DNA from: Nymphaea colorata
Taxonomy: Eukaryota > Streptophyta > Magnoliopsida > Nymphaeales > Nymphaeaceae
Assembly: GCF_008831285.2 (NCBI RefSeq)
Contig: NC_045142.1
Coordinates: forward strand, 20,649,354-20,713,353
Direction of reading: 5' to 3'
Length of the DNA stretch: 64,000 bases
In this document: positions 10,687 to 23,800 of the stretch, one piece after another
How positions within the stretch are numbered: position 1 is the first letter of the stretch
Layout: each line of letters begins with the position of its first letter
Notes under the pieces: model-generated
The model's input: only the letters and a program-made list of their open reading frames with translations
Told to the model about the DNA's origin: nothing
Database searches by the model: none
Made by a program: the position numbers and the translations under genes

Positions 10687-12301
10687 CATTACAGATCTTT
10701 TGATGGGATTTTCATATGATCCGATCAGGTCGACTGAAAACTGGATTGGCCAGGTCATTCCTGAATATTCAGGGCATTCAAATAAAAGTCAAGAATGAGG
10801 AGAGAAGGGTGGTGGAGGAGAAACTGAACTTTAGCCACCAGCATTGTCATGGGATGTCGCTTGTTGATTTCTTCAATCGATGCTGCTTGAGTTTTCGACA
10901 CTGACAGTCAACGGCGAAGCTGCCAATTGGTAACATATTTATTACATGATTAAGAAAAAACTTAGTACAATCAATTATCAGAAACTTCATTATTTTATCA
11001 TCCAGATAGTTCCGCCTCCAACCATGGTTAGTGGTAGCCAGAGTTAGGAATGTTGGACTGAGGGGCACTAATTTAAAGAATCTCATACCTATAGGGTCAC
11101 TGGTGCATATAAAGAAGCAAGTAGTTGAAAGTTTACGTAAAAATGAAAATAAAGAAATTTGATAGGACCATTTTGGCAACTGCCTACACCAGCCCACGTA
11201 TGACTCCACCAAAGGCTCTAGCCCCAATCTCAATTTTTTGTACTTCCAGGCATTTCATGGACCTGACAATCAAAATAGGGTTCGTATAAAATTTTAAAAT
11301 AAAATTCGAATTCACACTGACAAATGCACATTTAAAATAAATAGCAAATTAAGTAGATTACTTGTTTGATGATTGAATGCAGTGCGGAACCTTCAACAAT
11401 ATATATTTATTTGGGCAATAGTGAAAATGAATCCATTCTATAGACCATTCGTTTCTAATAAATGTTTATAACAATCAGAATCAGAACCGAAACCCAAAGT
11501 GAAACAACCTGCAGGCTGTCGGTAAGATAAATCAGTATACTATATTTAAAAAAGCATGTGAAAAATAGAAGGTAAAAAATCTGAAAAGTATTTAAAGATA
11601 ATTAATAACAACACAGGGCAACAGCCACTGAATAAAACAGGTTTGCCAAACAATTCAAATTGACTTAAATTAATTCAGCCCAACTTTTATAAACACTGTT
11701 CTCAAATGCATGACATTTTAGTGGATCTCTTGCCTGTGGAGAAAACCCTTCTTTGTTACGGGTGAGCGGGAGTGAACCTGCCGCCTCATGCATGAGGGGC
11801 AGAAGCTCTACTCGTCCCCTTTACCCAGGGTCTAGAGAAACATCAAAACCAGGTGAATTACGGTCACTCCCTTCAGTTTAGGAGTAGCTCCACCCAACCT
11901 TTATGGTTCATGAGAATAATGCTCATGGTATTGGAACTGACTACCTGACTCTCACCAAACTCTTAACTCGACCTGTTATGCTACTCTTCTCGGAGTAACC
12001 TGATCTCTTTGTTTGACCTTATGAAAAAGAGTACATATAAGACTATTGAAGCTTACAACTTTCTGGAGGTAAAGTCTTTTGTGTAACTTGCACTGCGACT
12101 TTTAAATTCTCTTAGATGGAACTTGTTAAGAATAATATACTGCTTTTTTAAAAAATATATATAGAAGCACCATATTCTTATTTCATGAAACGCAACTGCA
12201 TTTCAATTAACAAAAAAATTAATCTTCTAATGAATTAAATGCTGAGCAGGTACTATATGTTCCGAATTTTAGCTACACATGCACTCGTTTAATATTCTTC
12301 A

Positions 12302-12496
12302 GTGAACCCAAAATCTGTTCCAAACATGTGTCAGCAACTTGAAAATATGTCGTTGTGTACTAAATCCATCCCATACATGTGTCAGGGACTCAAGAATATG
12401 TCGCTGTGTACTAAATCTGTTCCAAACATGTGTGAGGGACTCGAAAATATGTCGCTAGCCAGTACACTGTGCAAGCTACACAACCATCATTGTTGA
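12302..12496 (+). CDS. Unknown small ORF made of 17-residue repeats (copy 2)
   Basis: Duplicate of the frame at 4124-4330, 64 residues long. The 51-bp units start at 12311, 12362 and 12413. The residue pattern is kept, with substitutions such as Lys to Glu in the third unit and Val to Ile in the second. After the repeats the two copies differ: one base is missing here in the tract CTACAGCAACC, which gives a different, earlier C-terminus. This divergence argues against selection on the tail. Confidence 0.3.
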   Translation: MNPKSVPNMCQQLENMSLCTKSIPYMCQGLKNMSLCTKSVPNMCEGLENMSLASTLCKLHNHHC

Positions 12497-13022
12497 TGGA
12501 GGGTTAGCATTGTTAGTTGCAAAGTTAAAAGACATTGTGAAGTTAAGCGATTTATATAACCGTCACAGAACACATTGTGTTATGGGACTGAAAATTCCAT
12601 TGTCAAAGTTACAATAAGGTGTAGGCACATTCCATGGCCATTATGCTAACTTAAAGCAACTAATGTCACAACAAACACAACTAAGACACGATGGCCATTT
12701 TCATCGATAATCGTTTGGGCAACGGGACTTGTGTTGGTGTAGATTTGACCGTCGCGATTACTTATTAGCAACAGAATTGCCAGTATTAGCGACTGTTGAG
12801 TTAAAGCATAGTTAATGTTCATACTCGTGCAGACATATCTAAGTTAAGCTTTAAACTTAAACGGGGGGGAAAGCATCTTTAAAACAAGATACATATATTT
12901 ATTCAACATGAAAAAATAACACCATCAACCACATGACAATCAGGACATAAAACATAAGCAGCGTCCAATGCTGCCAATTATAGACTAGTACAGAGAACCG
13001 TGTAGATCATCACGAAAAACCT

Positions 13023-14766
13023 TTAGCCCTGATTACATCCAATTGGTGCAAAAGAAAGCAGCCCCTTCCCCAAATCATATTTCACACGCATGTTCTGCTG
13101 GAAAACATTCTCGAAAATGGCTCAGCTAGCGGTCGCACTTCTATACATCCAAAGATATTTGAAGGTGGCAGCTTCAAGTCTGCGTTGGTGGAATCAAAGC
13201 TCATCTCCCGCAATCCTTAATTTGGATCACCATTATTCTCTACATTAAAACACAAATAATCTTGGTTAGGATGATAGAAGCGTTTATGGTTTGTGACATT
13301 AGCCACCGTGTTTGCCACTTGATCATACACATCTTTCGCAAGATAGTCAGCGTGGTACCCGAGTCTATCATGATTGATCCAGCTTATCCCAACCACGTTG
13401 CCATCTGTGCACCTCCAAACTATATGTGAGTCTGTTGTTCCCCACATTTAAGTAATCTAGTGTGAGTGTACAGAAAGTGCCTTGAGCTGCATTTGCTTCC
13501 ATTGGCGTCTGTTGAACCTCTTGGGTTTAAGAACTCTACCTCCTCACAGAATTTGATCTACTCAATGACATTATTTTTCTTGCTATGGAGAGGAAGACCG
13601 TACGCAAATTTATGGTTAATAAAGAAGCCGATGTGACTAACAAGTGAAAGAGATCCTGGCCTGAGGCCAACAAGACTAGGATGTACAAGATTTTCGGAAT
13701 CAACACTATTTTCTTTATGAACACAACCAAAGGCGATTGTCGGAAGCTTGATGGTGCCATCAGTGCCAACCTCAAACCAAAATCTTTCGAGAGCAAGGGA
13801 CCCTTCTACAACAGATCCATCACCATATGAGGACTTGACGCTACGAAGTTGGTTGTCGTCACAAGCGGACCAGAAGCCAGTGGTGCATCTCAGGTTATGG
13901 TATGTGGAAGACTGAAGTGGCTTTAATGTGGACTTCATTTGCAGGTAAAGTTGTAGTAAGGAACACACAATGTCCATTTGAGTTTGCTGCCAGTATTGAT
14001 GATGACCAAGTAAGATTGGACTTCTAGTGATGTACTAATGTAAAGCTGCATGAGAAACTCTCTATATATAGATGTATCAATGTCTTCTTTTGATAGTACA
14101 TGAAGTTGCTGCTTCGATAACTCCAAACAACTGCCTACCAGCCTATTCTCTCATAGATTTAAGTATATAGGTTGTATGGTGGGATTTGAGAAGAAATAGT
14201 TGGACATACGGCCAACTTTCTTTTCTAAAATTTTTGTCTTGTCATACAGGCGGAAGCTTTCCAAAGCATTTCAACCAGGTTTGATTGCAGGATGTGAACT
14301 TTTGTCGGCAGTTTCACCTGTTTAGTGACCCCAACATTTCACAAGTTAACCAGATAGTCCTCCTTAACCAGATAGTTCTAAACTTCTAAGTTACCAGGGC
14401 ATTCCCTTGAAATCTGGAATTTGCCAGATATTTCCAGATTTTAGCGTTCAGGCACTGAATTAGTTCATCTGGTCAGGCTTCATGCGAATACACATGGATG
14501 GTCTGTTGTTGGTGTTGGCATAACCTGAAGCCAATCGGGAGCACAACTTGAAGCGTAGAGCTGCCCTGCTCAGTGCTTCGAACTGGAGTGGATGAAGGAT
14601 CATAGAGATGAGAGAGAGGCAAGTCTTGGTGAATGAGGTCTATCGAGAAGCCTGGAGTTTTGGTTAACATGACAGTGTTAGTGAAGATGTTGGTAGGAAA
14701 GTTTGATAGTGCAACTGGGAGAAGTTACAGGAGGAGGATCATGAAGGCGAGAGGAAGGTGGCTATG
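13023..14766 (-). pseudogene. Nepenthesin-type aspartic protease (A1) pseudogene, copy 2
   Basis: Duplicate of 4905-6806. Reading leftwards it has GFSIDLIHQDLPLSHLYDP near 14640-14590, REFLMQLYI near 14060, NTGSKLKW near 14000, SYGDGSVVEGSLALERF near 13800-13840, AFGCVHKENS near 13720, IDSGTTLT at 13355-13375 (again in a different frame from its neighbours), and a C-terminus ending near 13023. The first catalytic Asp is replaced by Asn (NTGS), so this copy could not work even if the frames were restored. The second motif is closer to consensus (DSGTTLT) than in copy 1. It also carries a ~75-bp insert at 13507-13581 and lacks ~245 bp between the propeptide and the mature domain. It is clearly dead. 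Confidence 0.85.
13507..13581. other. Insertion private to copy 2 inside the protease pseudogene
   Basis: Where copy 1 reads ATTGGCAGCTATGGAG (near 5386), copy 2 has about 75 extra bases between ATTGGC and GCTATGGAG. No terminal repeats or target duplication can be seen. It may be filler DNA from a repair event. Confidence 0.7.
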
Positions 14767-15049
14767 GCAACTGTTAATCATAGATCTACAAAGAAAAACT
14801 CCTTGTATTTATAAAGGAGATCATGAGGTAGGTTGTGACTAAGGGTGTGGATTTAAATACAAATGGTGGGAAAAGAAGCACATGGTCAAAGTGAGAAGTG
14901 TGTGGATTGTTCCACATGTAACAGTTCTTGGTCACGGAGAAGATGTGGTTATCACGTGAAGGAGCAGAGAAAGGGAACAACATGGACCCTAGGTTAGAGT
15001 TAGGAAAATGTTCGTGGAAAGTCACCTATTGATCAAGGATTCCAGTCAG

Positions 15050-17569
15050 TTCTATCAGTGCGATGATTTTGGGTGTCGGTGGTAAAGAGCGCTGGTGTTG
15101 TGGACGAAAATGAGTGAGAGGAGGCATTTGGATTACCAGATCTTGCAGTGTGTGAAATTGAGGGAAGCAAATGGTCAGACCTTTCAGATGGACTGCTATT
15201 GCAATTCTATTAGGCGGTAGCTCAAGATTTGTCTGGATTGGGTGAAGTTTTTCACAATTTGTATCAGGTGAAAACAATTTTCACTCCTTTCAAAATGACT
15301 CTTTTTATCAAGGCTTCCTCAAAGGAATATTTAGAGGAAGTTATGCAACCAAAAAAATGGCGTGTTCCGATAGGTTTTTGGTCTCTAGCAAGTGGAAGTC
15401 AGGAATGCCGCTTCGACTTCAAGCTGTCACGAGAACCCCTCTAGGGATTCGTCTACCGAAGTTGCCTCTTTATATGTGGAACTGCAAGGTGTTAGCTGGT
15501 GTCGTTAAGGTTCTGGGTAGTTTTTTTGTAGATGCTGATGGCTTCACTTATGGGTTCGATTTGTATACTTGATGGTGATAAAGTTTTTGAATAAATGGTG
15601 GAAGATGAAACAAAAATTTGTTTTGTACCTTATGTGGGGTTCATTACATCCACAGGAGATCGTCTCACTCGTATGAGGGAGGGAAAAGTGAATACTAACC
15701 CTCAAATGGATGGACTCAGGTCATTATTGCTAATAGAAGGTGGAATCTAGGCTCTAAGCAATGCAAGCTATCTAATATTAAATGAAATCAATTTGTGCCT
15801 TTTGAAAAAGATGTACTTCCTATTGAAGACCTATGATCTATGGGTCACGAGTCTCAAGGGATTATCTCATATGAAATGGTGATGGAATCATCTTCATTGA
15901 AGGTTAACCATGGTAAAACTATTGCTGAGTCCTGCCATGAGACCAAGAAGAAGCCACAGAAGTTGAGGAGGAATTTTTTCCTGGATTTGGCTGTTTGAAC
16001 TCCACTAGGACTGTACTAATGGACTGAAAACAAAAAGATAAAAGGTCTTCCTCTCCTATGATAGTTTGAACAAAAAAGAGATCTCCATTCCAAAGAAGTT
16101 AACAATTTTAAGAAGAAGGGTTGTGGGACAACATTTTTTAAGGCTATATAAAGTTCTGGCCTGAAAGAAAGGAAGTTGGTGCAACATGATCCTGGCATGG
16201 ATATCCAAGGAGCAGAGGATTTCCATAACAAAGAGAATGCTCTCCTGTAGGAAAAGCAGCCTAAGAGGAGTTGCCAATTGCCATAAAATGAAGTTTATAG
16301 TTGGAATGTTAGAGGCCTTGCTACTCTAACAACGTAGAAAGATTTTGGCAATTGGTGATATCTCATCAACTTGGGATCATTTTCATGTTTCAATCATGTT
16401 GAATGCAGACAACTTCAAATCCTTTTGCAATCACTTCGAGGAGTTTTTTTTTAATCTAATATTGATACGAATCTTAATGGGGCCATAATTGTGTAGAGTT
16501 AGAGACAGGCTGATTTTAGATTGACTAGTTGCAAATTTAATAAATTTTGGATGGATTGTTTGTTTATTCATAAAGCTTTCAATCTCAACTTTGATACAAT
16601 AGGTGTGTATCTTCACCCTCACTTTAGAATTCGCAAAGACCAATTGGTTATGTTAAATATCATAATTGCCAATAAACAAATGTTAGTATTATATATGAAA
16701 GATTTTAATTCAGCTTATAAGGAGTCTGAAAAATGGCCCTGCCCCTGCTAGACAAGCTTGTTTAGCATTCAATGGATTCATTCAAGATGTTGGACTAAGA
16801 GAGATTGTGGACAGAAACAGAGCATTCACTTGAACAATCTCTGCATCCCGACAGCACTGGTTCAAAGCAACTTAGATAGATTTTTGAGAAAGTTGAAAAT
16901 TGTGGGCAGCTTTTGGTAGAACCAAGAAGTTCTTTAGACCACTCAGCACTTCTCTTTTACATGTAAATTAAATATCTTTAAAACCGCATGCAAGAGAAGA
17001 CGAAGATTTAAATAGTTCCTTTATTGAGAGTGTCAACCTAGTTGTAAGGTCATTATTACAAGAGCATGGAGAGTGGAGTGTAGAGGATGCAGTTCTTAAA
17101 CTTTTCGCAAAACAGAATAGAGTAGACCATGCCTAAGTAATTGGAACCAAGAAAGTTGATACCAGAATTAATATACTTCGAAAGGATCTTATTGAAATTT
17201 ATAAGAGGCAAGATATTGACTCTCATAACTGGTCCACTTATGAAAATCATATTAGATGTTTTCTTGCGGACGCTCTTTGAGATGAAGAAATGTACTAGAA
17301 AAAGAAAGTAAGGGTATCATGGCTACAAAAAGGGATAATAACAGCAAATGTTTTCATGCTATGTTCAGAAAGGTCCAAAAAAAGTAACTCTTGCACATGA
17401 AGACAGATGATGGGGAGTTTTATGAGGAGGATCCAATTCTTTCAGCATGTACTTCTCATTTTTAAAGATTTTTTACCCGCGACAACTCAACAAGAATGAT
17501 TATGGATCACCTTGCTGTTGGTCACTGCGTATTTATAAAAGAAAACTTAACGTTGTTAAGTCCCATTTC
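15050..17569 (+). pseudogene. Plant L1-type LINE remnant, copy 2, 3' truncated
   Basis: Duplicate of the LINE at 7150-9791. The DUF4283-like part lies at 15240-15570 and reads slightly better here (IRLPKLPLYMWN in the frame 15357-15572). The endonuclease opening keeps the typical Trp-Asn pair, SWNVRGLATL, near 16290-16325. FNSAYKESEKWP lies near 16700-16740 and LDRFL near 16875. It ends at 17569, about 100 bp earlier than in copy 1. Stops and frameshifts occur throughout, so it is not active. Confidence 0.75.
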
Positions 17570-17705
17570 TTATTCTTTTAAAATATAGAGTAAACTTAGT
17601 TTATGAAAAAGCATGCTACTTTCCTATGCAGTAGGATCTACTTGATCATCAGTATTAGAAGCACTTCGTATTTACTGGATGTTGGTGTTCAAGTGCCTCT
17701 TGGTG
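17570..17705. other. Unique flank between duplication copy 2 and the gap
   Basis: About 136 bp of AT-rich sequence that match neither the duplicated block nor the satellite. The open frame at 17603-17839 runs across the N gap and is not real. Confidence 0.6.
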
Positions 17706-17805
17706 NNNNNNNNNNNNNNNNNNNNNNNNNNNNNNNNNNNNNNNNNNNNNNNNNNNNNNNNNNNNNNNNNNNNNNNNNNNNNNNNNNNNNNNNNNNNNNN
17801 NNNNN
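17706..17805. other. Assembly gap, 100 N
   Basis: Exactly 100 N, the usual placeholder for a gap of unknown size. The satellite begins on its right side in mid-array, so the missing sequence is probably more satellite and the true left edge of the array is not seen. Confidence 0.98.
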
Positions 17806-20800
17806 TTGTGATTTCAATCATTTAAATCATTCATTATAAATGTAATAACAGTGAGACACATTACATTAAATATAAGTTTGTAAATAAATTACTTGAATCT
17901 CATTCATTTTCTTTTGAATTTGTGATTGTCTATCTACTAAATCATTCAATATGTATGTAACAACAAGTTAAACAATTGAATTAAATATGTGTGATCAAAA
18001 GAATCACTTAATTCCACTCGTAATGATAGGAACTTGTGATTTCCATTCCTTAAATCGTTCACTGTGGATGTAACAAGAAAAAACTCGTTGGATTATTTAA
18101 AAGAGATCAAACAATTGTGATTTCAATCATTTAAATCATCATTATCAATGTAATTACAAGTGAAACACATTAGATAAATATACGTAAGCAAATGAACACT
18201 TGATTCTCATCATTTTCTTTTAAGCTTGTGATTTCAAGTCTAACTGAATCATCATTACGGATGTAACAACAAGTTAGGCACATTCAATTAAATATGCGTC
18301 ATCAAAAAACATACTTAAACCAACTCGCATTGATAGGAACTTGTGTTCATCTCTTAAATTGTTCCCTATGTATGTAACAAGAAGTTAAGCTCATTGCATT
18401 AAATACAAGAATTAAACAAATGCATTTGTCTCATTTCTATCCAATAAACTAGTGATTTTAATCATTTAATTAGTCATTATAGACATTGTAACAAGCGAAA
18501 CATATTAGATTAACTATAAAGGATCATATGAACGAGTTGAATCTGATTGATTTTCATAAAACTTGTGATTTCAATCCACTAAATCATTGGATGTGAAAGA
18601 ATCAACAAGTTAACCACATCCAATTAAATGTGTGTGATCAAATGAATCAATTAAATCTCTCTCATATTGATACAAAATTGTGATTTCAATGTCTTAGATC
18701 GTTCATTAGAAATATAAATACATGTTCAACTTATTGATTAACTACAAGGGATAAAACTAATGCATAGATCAATTTGTATCTATATGAACTTGTGATTGCA
18801 ATCATTTAAATCATTTGTTATATTGTAATAACAGTGAAACAGATTATGTTTACTGTGATTGAGCAAAATGAATCACTTGAATCTCGTTCTTTTTCATTTA
18901 ACTTGCGACTTCAATCCACAAATCATTCAATATGAATTAACATGTTATGCATATTGAATTTAATATGCGTGATCAAATGAATCAATTAAATCTCAATATT
19001 ATTCAAACGAACTTGTAATTTCTTTCCTTTAAATCATTCATTATAGATGCAACAACAAGTTCAACTTATTGGATTAACCACACTATTCTAACTAACTCTT
19101 ATACATATGAACCTGTGATTTCAATCATTTAAATCATTCATTATAGATGTAATAACAAGTGAGACACATTACATTAAATATAAGTGAGCAAATGAATTAC
19201 TTGAATCTCATTCATTTTCTTTTGAATTTGTGATTTCTATCTACTAAATCATTTAATATGTATGTAACAACAAGTTAAGCACATTCAATTAAATATGAGT
19301 GATCAAAAGAATTCCTTAAATCCCACTCGTATTGACACAAACTTGTGACTTCATCCCTTAAATCGTTCACTATCGATGTAACAAGAATTTAAACTTTTGC
19401 ATTAGATGCAAGGGATCAAATAAATTCATTGGTCCCATTTGTATCCATATAAGCTAGTGATTTTTTTAATTTAAATCATTCATTATAGACATTGTAACAC
19501 GCAAGACATATTATATTAACTATAAGGGATCATATGAACGAGTAGAATCTCATTGATTTTCATACAAACTTGTGATTTCAATCCACTAAATCATTAATAT
19601 GAATTAATAAATGTTATACACATTTAATTTAATATGTGTGATCAAATGAATCAATTAAATCCCACTATTATTGACACAAATTTGTGATTTCTTTTTCTTA
19701 GATCATTCATCATAGATGCAACAACAAGTTTAACTGATTGGATCAACTACAAGATGTGTAACTAAGGTAATGATCCCACTTACATACATATGAACATGTG
19801 ATTTCAATCATTAAAATCGTTCATTATACATGTAATAACAAGTGAGACACATTATATTAAATATGAGTGAGCAAATCAATCACTTGAATTTCATTCATTT
19901 TCTTTTAATCTTGTGATTTCAATTCACTATATCATTTAATATGGATATAATAACAAGTTAAGCACATTGAATTAAATATGCGTGATCAAAAGAATCACTT
20001 AAATTCCACTCGTAATGATAGGAACTTGTGATTTTCATTCCTTAAATCGTTCACTGTGGATGTAACAAGAAGTTAAACTCGTTGGATTATTTAAAAGAGA
20101 TCAAACAAATTGTGATTTCAATCATTTAAATCATTCATTATCAATGTAACAACAAGTTAGACACATTAGATTGAATATAAGTAAGCAAATGAATCACTTG
20201 ATTCTCATTCATTTTCTTTTAAGATTGTGATTTCAGTCTACTAAATCATTCAATACGGATGTAACAACAAGTTAGGCACATTCAATTAAATATGCGTCAT
20301 CAAAAGCATCACTTAAACCAACTCGGATTGATAGGAACTTGTGATTTCATCTCTTAAATTGTTCCCTATGTATGTAATAAGAAGTTAAGCTCATTGCATT
20401 AGATACAAGGGATTAAAAAAATTCATTTGTCTCATTTCCATCCATATAAACTAGTGATTTTAAATCATTTTAATCATTAATTATAGACATTGTAACAAGC
20501 GAAACATATTAGATTAACTATAAAGGATCATATGAACGAGTTGAATCTGATTGATTTTCAAAAAAACATGTGATTTCAATCCACTAAATCATTGGATGTG
20601 AAAGAATCAACCAGTTAACCACATCCAATTGAATATGTGTGATCAAATGAATCAATTAAATCTCTCCCATATTGATACGAACTTGTGATTTCAATGTCTT
20701 AGATCATTCATTAGAAATATAAATACATGTTCAACTTATTGGATTAACTACAAGGATAAAACTAATGCATAGATCCAATTTGTATCTATATGAACTTGTG

Positions 20801-23800
20801 ATTGCAATCATTTAAATCATTCGTTATATATATAATAACAAGTGAAACAGATTATGTTTACTGTGATTGACCAAATGAATCACTTGAATCTCGTTCTTTT
20901 TCTTTTAAACTTGCGACTTCAATCCACTAAATCATTCAATATGAATTAACAACATGTTAAGCATATTCAATTTAATATGCGTGATCAAATTAATCAACTA
21001 AATCCCACAATTATTCAAACGAACTTGTAATTTCTTTCCTTTAAATCATTCATTATAGATGCAACAACAAGTTCAACTAATTGGATTAACCACACTGTTC
21101 TAACTAACGCTTATACATATGAACCTGTGATTTCAATCATTTAAATCATTCATTATAGATGTAATAACAAGTGAGCCACATTACATTAAATGTAAGTGAG
21201 CAAATGAATTACTTGAATCTCATTCATGTTCTTTTGAATTTGTGATTTCTATCTACTAAATCATTCAATATGTATGTAACAACAAGTTAAGTACATTCAA
21301 TTAAATATGGGTGATCAAAAGAATTCCTTAAATCCCACTCGTATTGATACAACTTGTGACTTCATCCCTTAAATCGTTCACTATGGATGTAACAAGAATT
21401 TAAACTTTTGCATTAGATGTAAGGGATCAAATAAATTCATTGGTCCCATTTGTATCCATATAAACTAGTGATTTTATTAATTTAAATCATTCATTATAGA
21501 CATTGTAACACGCAAGACATATTATATTAACTATAAGGGATCATATGAACGAGTTGAATCTCATTGATTTTCAAACAAACTTGTAATTTCAATCCACTAA
21601 ATCATTTAATATGTAATAATAAAATGTTATACACATTTAATTTAATATGTGTGATCAAATGAATCAATTAAATCTCACTATTATTGACACCAACTTGTGA
21701 TTTCTTTTCCTTAGATCATTCATCATAGATGTAAGAACAAGGTTAACCGATTAGATTAACTACAAGGTGTGTGACTAAGGTAATGATCCCATTTACATAC
21801 ATATGAACTTGTGATTTCAATCATTAAAATCATTCATTATACATGTAATAACAAGTGAGACACATTATATTAAATATTAGTGAGCAAATCAATCACTTGA
21901 ATCTCATTCATTTTCTTTTAATCTTGTGATTTCAATTCACTATATCATTTAATATGGATATAATAACAAGTTAAGCACATTGAATTAAATATGCGTGATC
22001 AAAAGAATCACTTAATTCCACTCGTAATGATAGGAACTTGTGATTTTCATTCCTTAAATCGTTCACTGTGGATGTAAGAAGAAGTTAAACTCGTTGGATT
22101 ATTTAAAATAAATCCAATCAATTGTGATTTCAATCATTTAAATCATTCATTATCAATGTAACAACAAGTGAGACACATTAGATTAAAATATAAGTAAGCA
22201 AATGAATCACTTGATTCTCATTCATTTTCTTTTAAGCTTGTGATTTCAGTCTACTAAATCAATTAATACAGATGTAAAACAAGTTAGGCACATTCAGTTA
22301 AATATGCATCATCAAAAGCATCACTTAAACCAACTCGCATTGATAGGAACTCGTGATTTCATCTCTTAAATTGTTCCCTATGTATGTAACAAAAAGTTAA
22401 GCTCATTGCATTAGATACAAGAGATTAAACAAATGCATTTGTCTCATTTCTATCTACATAAACTAGTGATTTTAATCATTTTAATCATTCATTATAGACA
22501 TTGTAACAAGCGAAACATATTAGATTAACTATAAAGGATCATATGAACGAGTAGAATCTGATTGATTTTCATAAAAACATATGATTTCAATCCACTAAAT
22601 CATTGGATGTGAACGAATCAACAAGTTAACTACATCCAATTAAATATGTGTGATCAAATGAATCAATTAAATCTCTCTCATATTGATACGAACTTGTGAT
22701 TTCAATGTCTTAGATCGTTCATTAGAAATATAAATACATGTTCAACTTATTGGATTAACTACAAGGGATAAAACTAATGCATAGATCCAATTTGTATCTA
22801 TATGAATTTGTGACTGCAGTCATTTAAATCATTCGTTATATATGTAATAGCAAGTGGAACAGATTATGTTTACTGTGATTGAGCAAATGAATCACTTGAA
22901 TCTCATTCTTTTCCTTTTAAACTTGCGACTTCAATCCACTAAATCATTCAATAAGAATTAACAACATGTTAAGCATATTCAATTTAATATGCATGATCAA
23001 ATGAATCAATTAAATCCCACTATTATTCAAACGAACTTGTAATTTCTTTCCTTCAAATCATTCATTATAGATGCGACAAGAAGTTCAACTAATTGGATTA
23101 ACCACACTGTTCTAACTAACACTTATACATATGAACCTGTGATTTCAATCATTTAAATCATTCCTTATAGATGTAATAACAAGTGAGACAAATTACATTA
23201 AATACAAGAGAGCAAATGAATTACTTGAATCTCATTCACTTTCTTTTGAATTTATGATTTCTATCTACTAAATCATTCAATATGTATGTAACAACAAGTT
23301 AAGCACATTCAATTAAATATGGCTGATCAAAAGAATTCCATAAATCCCACTCGTATTGATACAAACTTGTGATTTCATCCCTTAAATCGTTCACTATGGA
23401 TGTAACAAGAATTTAAACTTTTGCATTAGATGCAAGGGATCAAATAAATTCATTGGTCCCATTTGTATCCATATAAACAAGTGATTTTATTAATTTAAAT
23501 CATTCATTATAGACATTGTAACACGCAAGACATATTATAATAACTATAAGGGATCATATGAACGAGTTGAATCTCATTGATTTTCATACAAACTTGCGAT
23601 TTCAATCCACTAAATCATTTAATATGTATTAATAAAATGTTATACATATTTAATTTAATATGTGTGATCAAATGAATCAATTAAATCTCACTATTATTGA
23701 CACAAACTTGTGATTTCTTTTCCTTAGATCATTCATCATAGATGTAACAACAAGTTTAACCGATTGGGTTAACTACAAGTTATGTAACTAAGGTAATGAT

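Larger units (their letters stand above)
9804..17569. repeat. Segmental duplication, copy 2 (about 7.77 kb)
   Basis: Direct tandem copy of 2023-9691. It begins about 110 bp after copy 1 stops matching and ends at TCCCATTTC near 17569, where copy 1 continues with LINE sequence and copy 2 continues with unrelated sequence. Private features are the extra ~375 bp at 10311-10686, an extra ~75 bp at 13507-13581 inside the protease remnant, and loss of the (TA)n run. Both copies have the same LINE at the same place, so the LINE was there before the duplication. Confidence 0.95.

Noticed and set aside
10847-11233. 128-residue minus-strand ORF with a shorter counterpart at 2856-3083
   Set aside because: Open in both duplicates over part of its length, but the extension is broken in copy 1, there are no recognisable motifs, and no splice or promoter signals. 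Treated as a chance frame.
17603-17839. 78-residue ORF
   Set aside because: It runs across the 100-N gap and joins unrelated sequence to the satellite.
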